Positions 58,244-64,000 of a DNA stretch of 64,000 bases are shown here, piece after piece. The position numbers were made by a program, and so were the translations under genes. The notes beneath the pieces are model-generated. The model was not told where the DNA came from and ran no database searches. It worked only from the letters and a program-made list of their open reading frames with translations. Origin of the DNA: Pantoea endophytica (lineage in GTDB: Bacteria; Pseudomonadota; Gammaproteobacteria; Enterobacterales; Enterobacteriaceae); assembly GCF_002858935.1 (NCBI RefSeq), contig NZ_PJRT01000007.1, positions 62,001 through 126,000 of the forward strand, read 5' to 3'. Each line of letters opens with the position of its first letter. Position 1 is the stretch's first letter.

Positions 58244-60394
58244 ATGAACCCATTGAAAATTGCTGCCAGCGTTGCTGTAGCGCCAACCCTTAGTCTTAAC
58301 ACTGCGCGCGACGTGGTGACGCTGGACAATACCGACTTTACCGATGTCGCTGCGGTCGTGATCACCTTGTCGGACACGCGCAGTGGCGTGCTGACGCTAT
58401 TGCGCAAGGTCGGCTTTAATCTGCCGGTGTTTGTCGCCAATGCGTTCGATGAAGAAGTGCTGAAGCTGCCGGGCGTCACTGGCGAAATCAACGGCGCGCC
58501 AGAAGAGTGGGACGCGCTGGAGGACGCCGCGCAGGCGTATGAAGCCGAGTTGCTGCCGCCATTTTTCGACACGCTCACGCGCTACGTCGATATGCAGAAC
58601 AGCACGTTTGCCTGCCCGGGACATCAGGGTGGTGCCTTCTTCCGCAAACATCCGGCGGGACGTCAGTTTTATGAGTTCTACGGCGAGAACGTCTTCCGTT
58701 CGGATATGTGCAACGCCGACGTCAAGCTCGGCGATCTGCTGATCCACGAAGGCTCAGCCAAAGATGCGCAGAAGTTCGCGGCGAAAGTGTTTAACGCCGA
58801 CAAAACCTACTTCGTGCTTAACGGCACCTCCAGCGCCAATAAAGTGGTCACCAACGCGCTGCTGACGCGCGGCGATCTGGTGCTGTTTGACCGCAATAAC
58901 CACAAATCCAACCATCATGGCGCACTGATTCAGGCGGGCGCCACGCCGGTGTATCTGGAAGCGGCGCGTAATCCGTTTGGCTTTATCGGCGGCATTGATG
59001 CGCACTGTTTTGACGATGCTTATCTGCGTGATCAAATTGCCAAAGTGGCGCCCGATCGTGCCAACGATCAACGTCCATTCCGCCTGGCGATTATTCAGCT
59101 CGGCACTTACGATGGCACGGTGTACAACGCGCGTCAGGTGGTCGATCGCATCGGACATCTGTGCGATTACATCCTGTTTGATTCAGCGTGGGTGGGTTAC
59201 GAGCAGTTTATTCCGCTGATGGCCGGCTGTTCACCGCTGACGCTGGAGTTGAACGAGAACGATCCGGGCATTTTTGTCACGCAGTCGGTACACAAGCAGC
59301 TGGCCGGTTTCTCACAGACGTCGCAAATCCATAAGAAAGACAACCACATCCGTGGGCAGCAGCGTTTCTGTCCGCACAAACGCCTCAACAATGCGTTTAT
59401 GCTGCACGCCTCAACCAGCCCGTTCTATCCGCTGTTTGCCGCGCTGGATATCAACGCCCGCATGCATAAAGGCGAGGCCGGACGCAGCATGTGGCACGAG
59501 TGCGTCACCATCGGCATTGATGCGCGTAAAGCGATTCTGGAACGTTGCGAAATGATTCAGCCGTTCCTGCCGGAGAAAGTGCACGGCAAGCTGTGGCAAG
59601 CGGCGGAAACGGAAGCTATCGCCGCCGATCCCGCTTACTTCAGCCTTGAACCGGGCGCAAAGTGGCACGGTTTTGAGGGTTACGCGCAGCAACAGTATCT
59701 TGTAGATCCCTGCAAGCTGCTGCTCACCACCACGGGGATTGATGCCGCCAGCGGCGAGTACACCAGCTTCGGCATTCCAGCGACCATTCTGGCCAACTAT
59801 CTGCGCGAGAACGGCATCGTGCCGGAGAAATGCGACCTCAATTCGATTCTGTTCCTGCTGACGCCAGCAGAAACGCCGGAGAAGATGGCGCATCTGGTGG
59901 CGATGCTGGTGCAGTTTGAGCAGCACGTGCGCGAGGATGCGCTGCTGGCGGAAGTGCTGCCGAGCGTGTATCGCAAGAATATTGAGCGTTACAAAGGCTA
60001 CACGCTGCGCCGCTTGTGTCAGGAGATGCACGATCTCTACGTCAGTTTTGACGTTAAGGATCTGCAAAAAGCCATGTTCCGCTCAGCCTGTTTCCCACCG
60101 GTGCAAGTGAATCCGCAGGATGCACATCAGGCCTATATTCGTGGCGAAGTGGAGTTGGTGAAGATTGCCGATGCTGAAGGGCGCATAGCGGCTGAAGGCG
60201 CGTTGCCATATCCGCCGGGCGTGTTGTGCGTGGTGCCAGGCGAAGTGTGGGGCGGCGCGGTACAGCGCTATTTCCTCGCGCTGGAAGAGGGCATCAATCT
60301 GCTGCCGGGCTTCTCGCCAGAGCTGCAAGGGGTTTACACCGAAGAAGATGAGCACGGGCGTAAGCATCTGGTGGCGAATATGATGGTGAGCTGA
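58244..60394 (+). CDS. speC: biosynthetic ornithine decarboxylase
   Basis: A 716-residue PLP enzyme of the prokaryotic fold-I decarboxylases. It makes putrescine from ornithine for polyamine synthesis. PLP Lys is in SVHKQLAGFSQTS; MQNSTFACPGHQGGAFF, ADVKLGDLLIHEGSAKDAQ and KAMFRSACFPPV match E. coli SpeC closely. The start at 58244 has CAGGGA upstream; an in-frame start 42 bp upstream adds an unrelated leader. Convergent with mltC across repeat A6. In E. coli speC also lies near this locus, supporting chromosomal synteny. Confidence 0.95.
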   Translation: MNPLKIAASVAVAPTLSLNTARDVVTLDNTDFTDVAAVVITLSDTRSGVLTLLRKVGFNLPVFVANAFDEEVLKLPGVTGEINGAPEEWDALEDAAQAYEAELLPPFFDTLTRYVDMQNSTFACPGHQGGAFFRKHPAGRQFYEFYGENVFRSDMCNADVKLGDLLIHEGSAKDAQKFAAKVFNADKTYFVLNGTSSANKVVTNALLTRGDLVLFDRNNHKSNHHGALIQAGATPVYLEAARNPFGFIGGIDAHCFDDAYLRDQIAKVAPDRANDQRPFRLAIIQLGTYDGTVYNARQVVDRIGHLCDYILFDSAWVGYEQFIPLMAGCSPLTLELNENDPGIFVTQSVHKQLAGFSQTSQIHKKDNHIRGQQRFCPHKRLNNAFMLHASTSPFYPLFAALDINARMHKGEAGRSMWHECVTIGIDARKAILERCEMIQPFLPEKVHGKLWQAAETEAIAADPAYFSLEPGAKWHGFEGYAQQQYLVDPCKLLLTTTGIDAASGEYTSFGIPATILANYLRENGIVPEKCDLNSILFLLTPAETPEKMAHLVAMLVQFEQHVREDALLAEVLPSVYRKNIERYKGYTLRRLCQEMHDLYVSFDVKDLQKAMFRSACFPPVQVNPQDAHQAYIRGEVELVKIADAEGRIAAEGALPYPPGVLCVVPGEVWGGAVQRYFLALEEGINLLPGFSPELQGVYTEEDEHGRKHLVANMMVS

Positions 60395-60404
60395 TTGCAC
60401 TTGT

Positions 60405-60519
60405 CCTCACCCTAACCCTCTCCCGCACGCGGGAGAGGGAATGTTTAGAGGGCGCTCATTGTTACGTACGTGCTGGATCGGCCCCTTCTCCCGCGAGCGG
60501 GAGAAGGTTGGGATGAGGG
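60405..60519. repeat. family-A repeat, copy A6
   Basis: CCTCACCCTAACCCTCTCCC followed by GCACGC hairpin, a longer spacer, CTCCCGCGAGCGGGAG, and closing TTGGGATGAGGG with the CCGCAC tail. It separates convergent speC and mltC. Confidence 0.9.
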
Positions 60520-60534
60520 ACAAACCGCACCAGC

Positions 60535-61614
60535 TTAATACCGTCGATAACTGCGCTGCGCCTGGCTCACTTTATACAGATAACGCCGTGATTCTGCCGA
60601 TGGATGGTTGGTGGTCAGCGTCTGGTAAACTTCCGTCGGCGACATACTATTTATTGACGAGAACGCGCGATCCTTATCGCTGGAGAACACGCGTAGCACG
60701 CTGCCCGCGCCGCCGTTGTACGCGGTAATCACCGCATAACGCCGTGATGTCGGATCCTGAATCCCACCTAAATAACTTCTCTGCAGCAGCGACAAATACG
60801 CGGTGCCCGCATCAATATTATTCTCAGGATCAAGCAGATAGCTGCGGCTCGGTTTGCCACCTTTGCCCTTCATACGGAACACATCAACACCGGCGGTATG
60901 CTGCACCACCTGCATTAATCCCAGCGCATCAGCGTGGCTCACCGCATATGGGTTAAAGCTCGATTCAATCTGCATAATCGCCAGAATCAATGACGCATCC
61001 ACGCCATATTGTTCAGCGGCTTTACGCACCATTGGCAGATATTTGTGAGCACGTTTGTCGAGGTGGTTTGGCACCATCGGAATGGTAACCGACCAGATGA
61101 CGTGCAATCCGGAGGTGCGTTTCTGCAGTTTGTTTTGAATCAGATAATCAGCAAAGCTGCCGGCGCGGCCCTGCCAGCGGATCGGCTGGCCGGTATTATC
61201 CAGCACCTGGCCGTACAGCAGCGGCTCTTTACTGATTTGAATATCGTTGGCATCGGAGTAGAGATCGACATTGCCCGGATCTTCGCCAATCAACAGCGTG
61301 GTGATGATCGCCTGACGCAGGCTGGCCATCGGATCGGTGCCGGAAATGGTCTCAATGGTGATGCTACCGCTGTCAAAGTTGATGTGACTGCGGGTGTAAT
61401 AACCGTCGCTATATTTGACGTAATCTTTCGGTCCGGCGATCAGAACTTCATTGATTCCCCAAATGTTTTCAATATTGTGGGCAAACTGGCCCATCAAAAT
61501 ATCGAAACCGTTGGTGTCCTTGACCCACTCTTCATGAAACTGCGATTTTTTTTGTCCGGAGCAGGAGACCAAAAGTGGTGCAATCACCAAGAGCGCTATC
61601 AGTTTTTTATTCAT
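60535..61614 (-). CDS. mltC: membrane-bound lytic murein transglycosylase C
   Basis: A 359-residue lipoprotein (lipobox LLVSC, Cys18) with an N-terminal domain and a C-terminal SLT domain. Catalytic Glu is in [13 protein letters not shown], followed by [15 protein letters not shown] and [11 protein letters not shown]. It cleaves glycan strands of peptidoglycan to 1,6-anhydro ends at the outer membrane. Length is identical to E. coli MltC (359). It follows yggX with 54 bp between, in the enterobacterial mutY-yggX-mltC operon. Confidence 0.96.
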   Translation of the reverse strand: MNKKLIALLVIAPLLVSCSGQKKSQFHEEWVKDTNGFDILMGQFAHNIENIWGINEVLIAGPKDYVKYSDGYYTRSHINFDSGSITIETISGTDPMASLRQAIITTLLIGEDPGNVDLYSDANDIQISKEPLLYGQVLDNTGQPIRWQGRAGSFADYLIQNKLQKRTSGLHVIWSVTIPMVPNHLDKRAHKYLPMVRKAAEQYGVDASLILAIMQIESSFNPYAVSHADALGLMQVVQHTAGVDVFRMKGKGGKPSRSYLLDPENNIDAGTAYLSLLQRSYLGGIQDPTSRRYAVITAYNGGAGSVLRVFSSDKDRAFSSINSMSPTEVYQTLTTNHPSAESRRYLYKVSQAQRSYRRY

Positions 61615-61668
61615 TGTTAATGCGTGCCTGAATCGAAAAAGAGGGCCTCAAAGGGAAGCCCTGAACGG

Positions 61669-61941
61669 TTATTTTTCTGGCGGGGTGTAACCTTCAATGT
61701 GCACATCTTTGCCTTCGAACAGGAAATTGATCATCTCCTTCTCCAGCACTTTGCGATCTTCCGGGTTCATCATGCTCAATTTCTTCTCATTGATCAGCAT
61801 GGTTTGCTTGGACATCCACTGCTGCCAGGCCTCTTTGGAGATCTCATTAAAGATGCGCTTACCCAATTCGCCAGGATAGAGCTGAAAGTCCTGACCTTCA
61901 GCGTCGCGTTGCAGATAAGTACAAAAAATGGTGCGGCTCAT
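61669..61941 (-). CDS. yggX: iron-trafficking / oxidative-damage protection protein YggX
   Basis: A 90-residue small protein with the family sequence [16 protein letters not shown], Cys7 conserved, and [11 protein letters not shown]. YggX lowers labile iron and protects Fe-S clusters under superoxide stress in Salmonella and E. coli (SoxS regulated). It overlaps mutY by one base (TAATG). Second gene of the mutY operon. Confidence 0.96.
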   Translation of the reverse strand: MSRTIFCTYLQRDAEGQDFQLYPGELGKRIFNEISKEAWQQWMSKQTMLINEKKLSMMNPEDRKVLEKEMINFLFEGKDVHIEGYTPPEK

Positions 61942-63023
61942 TACTCTTCCTCTTCGGTCACGTCTGCTCGACGCGTAAGCTGCTGGGGATGGCGCAATTC
62001 ATGCAGCAAGCGCTCAACCGGCGCCGCCAAACCCACTGACGGTGGTTGCGCTAAGTTATACCAGAGACCGCCCGCTTCATCCATCAGCGACCCAGCGGAA
62101 GGCTTTGCGAGCCACATAGGCACAATGTCTAAGTGGAAATGGCTGAAGGTATGGCGGAATGCGGTGAGCTGCTGCGGTTTAACATAAATGCCGCGCTCAG
62201 TTAGCCAGTCAGTTAGCGCTTGCTCACTTGTAAACTGCGGGAAGCAGAACAGTCCGCCCCACAGGCCAACCGGCGGGCGCTGCTCTAACCACACGTCATC
62301 GCCATCCTGCATCATCAGCATCCAGCCGCTACGTTCTGGCAAAGTCTGTTTGGGTTTCTTACCGGGATACGCCGCCCAGCTGTTATTGGCATAAGCTACG
62401 CATCTGCTGTTGAGCGGGCAAATTTCGCATTTAGGGCGTGAGCGAGTACATACTAATGCGCCAAGGTCCATCATTGCCTGATTGAATTGGCTTACGCCTG
62501 CCGCTGGCGTCACTTCTTCGCTGATCTGCCATAGCCGTTTTTCAACCTCCTTTTTACCCGGCCAGCCGCCCACCGCGTAGCAGCGCGCCAGCACGCGTTT
62601 TACGTTGCCATCCAGAATTGGGAAGTGCAGACCGAGCGAAAGCGATAACACCGCGCCCGCGGTAGAACGGCCAATGCCCGGCAGCGCTGCGACATCGTCG
62701 AAGTTTCGCGGGAACTCGCCGCCGTGCTTCTCCACCACCTGTTTCGCGGCTTTGTGCAGATTGCGCGCGCGCGCGTAATAGCCGAGACCGGTCCACAGAT
62801 GCAGCACTTCGTCCAGCGGTGCCGCTGCCAGATCGGCCACCGTCGGGAAGCGCGCCATAAAGCGTTCAAAATAAGGAATGACGGTAGCAACCTGGGTTTG
62901 CTGCAGCATCACTTCAGAGAGCCATACCTTGTACGGCGTTTTCTCCTGCTGCCACGGCAGGGTTTTGCGACCAAAGCGCTGATACCAATCCAGCACTTGT
63001 TGGGCGAACGTCGGCGCTTGCAT
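61941..63023 (-). CDS. mutY: adenine DNA glycosylase MutY
   Basis: A 360-residue glycosylase that removes adenine opposite 8-oxoguanine. HhH segment [18 protein letters not shown], catalytic Asp in [10 protein letters not shown], [4Fe-4S] cluster cysteines C-x6-C-x2-C-x5-C ([17 protein letters not shown]), then a NUDIX-like C-terminal domain ([13 protein letters not shown]). The start at 63023 (MQAPTFAQ) matches the E. coli start; the ATG just upstream (63026) is equivalent, and 87 bp more is open. No strong ribosome-binding site is visible. Divergent from trmB. Confidence 0.95.
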   Translation of the reverse strand: MQAPTFAQQVLDWYQRFGRKTLPWQQEKTPYKVWLSEVMLQQTQVATVIPYFERFMARFPTVADLAAAPLDEVLHLWTGLGYYARARNLHKAAKQVVEKHGGEFPRNFDDVAALPGIGRSTAGAVLSLSLGLHFPILDGNVKRVLARCYAVGGWPGKKEVEKRLWQISEEVTPAAGVSQFNQAMMDLGALVCTRSRPKCEICPLNSRCVAYANNSWAAYPGKKPKQTLPERSGWMLMMQDGDDVWLEQRPPVGLWGGLFCFPQFTSEQALTDWLTERGIYVKPQQLTAFRHTFSHFHLDIVPMWLAKPSAGSLMDEAGGLWYNLAQPPSVGLAAPVERLLHELRHPQQLTRRADVTEEEE

Positions 63024-63180
63024 CATAAGAAGGAAATTTTCCGTGTTTACTCTACAATCAGGCAGGAATTCCAGCACAGAGACCTCAGGGTGTAAACCGG
63101 AACATTGCAAAGGCTTGCTTCTGCTTCCTAACTTTGCATAATGCCCGTTTCCCAGAACAGGCTAACCAGCAGGCTTCAAC

Positions 63181-63900
63181 ATGATTAATGACGTCATCAC
63201 CCCAGAATTTGATGAGAACGGGCGGCCATTACGCCGTATCCGCAGTTTTGTGCGCCGTCAGGGGCGCTTAACGAAAGGACAGCAGCTCGCGCTCGATAAT
63301 TTATGGCCGGAGATGGGCGTGGAGTTCCAGCAGGAGCCGCTGGATCTGGTGACGCTGTTTGGCCGTGACGCGCCGGTAGTGCTGGAGATCGGTTTCGGCA
63401 TGGGCGCCTCGCTGGTGACCATGGCGCAGAACAATCCACATCAGAATTTCCTTGGCCTGGAAGTGCATGCGCCGGGCGTGGGTGCTTGCCTGGCGTCGGC
63501 GAAGGAAGCGGGCGTGAAGAACCTGCGCGTAATGTGTCACGACGCGGTAGAAGTGCTGCAGAAGATGATTCCGGATAACTCGCTGCGCATGGTGCAGCTG
63601 TTCTTCCCGGATCCGTGGCACAAAGCGCGCCATAACAAACGTCGCATCGTACAGGTGCCATTTGCTGAGCTGGTGATGCGCAAATTGAAGCTGGGCGGCG
63701 TATTCCATATGGCGACCGACTGGGAAGCCTACGCCGAACACATGTTAGAAGTGATGAGCAGCATCGACGGATATAAAAATCAGTCGGAAAGTAACAATTA
63801 CGTGCCGCGTCCGGAAACGCGTCCGTTAACCAAGTTTGAGCAGCGCGGGCAGCGACTGGGCCATGGCGTATGGGATCTGATGTTTGAGAGGGTGAAATAA
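63181..63900 (+). CDS. trmB: tRNA (guanine-N7)-methyltransferase TrmB
   Basis: A 239-residue SAM-dependent methyltransferase forming m7G46 in tRNA. SAM site [13 protein letters not shown]; motif [19 protein letters not shown] carries the conserved [21 protein letters not shown] matches E. coli TrmB. Its stop overlaps the yggL start by one base. Divergent from mutY across 157 bp. Confidence 0.96.
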   Translation: MINDVITPEFDENGRPLRRIRSFVRRQGRLTKGQQLALDNLWPEMGVEFQQEPLDLVTLFGRDAPVVLEIGFGMGASLVTMAQNNPHQNFLGLEVHAPGVGACLASAKEAGVKNLRVMCHDAVEVLQKMIPDNSLRMVQLFFPDPWHKARHNKRRIVQVPFAELVMRKLKLGGVFHMATDWEAYAEHMLEVMSSIDGYKNQSESNNYVPRPETRPLTKFEQRGQRLGHGVWDLMFERVK

Positions 63901-64000
63901 TGGCCGTACAGCGTAGCCGTCGTTTGCGTAAAAAACTGCATATTGATGAGTTTCAGGAATTAGGCTTCTCCGTCGCCTGGCGTTTCGCCGAAGGCACCAC
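63900..64000 (+). CDS. yggL: YggL (DUF469 ribosome-associated protein), N-terminal part
   Basis: The first 33 codons are visible: [18 protein letters not shown] continues to FSVAWRF, matching E. coli YggL. Truncated by the window end. The ATG overlaps the trmB stop (TAATG). In E. coli YggL associates with ribosomes. Confidence 0.93.
   Translation, partial: MAVQRSRRLRKKLHIDEFQELGFSVAWRFAEGT

Overview
The window looks like a chromosomal segment of a Pantoea/Erwinia-type enterobacterium (Erwiniaceae, Enterobacterales). Three things point there: the right end carries the conserved enterobacterial order speC - mltC - yggX - mutY - trmB - yggL, with proteins very close to the E. coli ones from memory; an ERIC element lies inside the heme operon; and treF, nfeF/nfeR (yqjH/yqjI), yciE/yciG and qorB with its HxlR regulator are all recognisable. 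The genus is an inference. No tRNA, rRNA, CRISPR array, transposase or integrase was found.

Left block (1-13 kb). This part is visibly more AT-rich than the rest and reads as accessory DNA for coping with reactive electrophiles. It starts inside a DHA2-type exporter, followed by a formaldehyde locus (frmR, a small AraC-type regulator, frmA, and the glutathione-formaldehyde activating enzyme gfa in place of frmB). Next come three LysR regulators, a tautomerase / ABM monooxygenase / glutaredoxin 2 cluster, a DoxX membrane protein, a type-B carboxylesterase, an exported lectin-fold protein, an ASCH protein and a DUF1471 protein.

Middle (13-33 kb, GC-rich). An acetyltransferase; a GST operon with a PNPOx/ferredoxin-reductase/ferredoxin fusion; yciG and yciE stress genes; an MdtD-like exporter; a hydroxy-diacid module (tartrate/D-malate dehydrogenase, MFS carrier, divergent LysR); then a seven-gene cluster of a flavin monooxygenase-like protein, two CMD/AhpD-type proteins and a complete polar amino-acid-type ABC importer, preceded by a LysR. 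After it come an HxlR regulator with a striking operator, an orphan ketoacyl synthase, a MarR regulator, a SnoaL-like protein and an orphan mannonate dehydratase.

Right part (34-64 kb). An EvgS/EvgA-like phosphorelay beside a PAS-GGDEF diguanylate cyclase; cytoplasmic trehalase, apparently starting at an ATT codon; qorB with a divergent HxlR regulator; a YghX-type dienelactone hydrolase; a short-Q-loop (CIO-type) cytochrome bd oxidase with a DUF2474 small subunit; a Rob-like AraC regulator; nfeF-nfeR; a SelW-like protein; a complete heme-uptake locus (receptor, HmuS, HmuT, HmuU, HmuV) with a Fur-like site; an AcuI-type reductase; speC; and the mltC-yggX-mutY / trmB-yggL pair of divergent units.

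Two families of palindromic intergenic repeats (six sites each) are scattered from 19 kb rightwards and none was seen in the first 19 kb. The best candidates for something not well described are the 24-30 kb monooxygenase/CMD/ABC cluster and the HxlR-controlled orphan ketoacyl synthase next to it.
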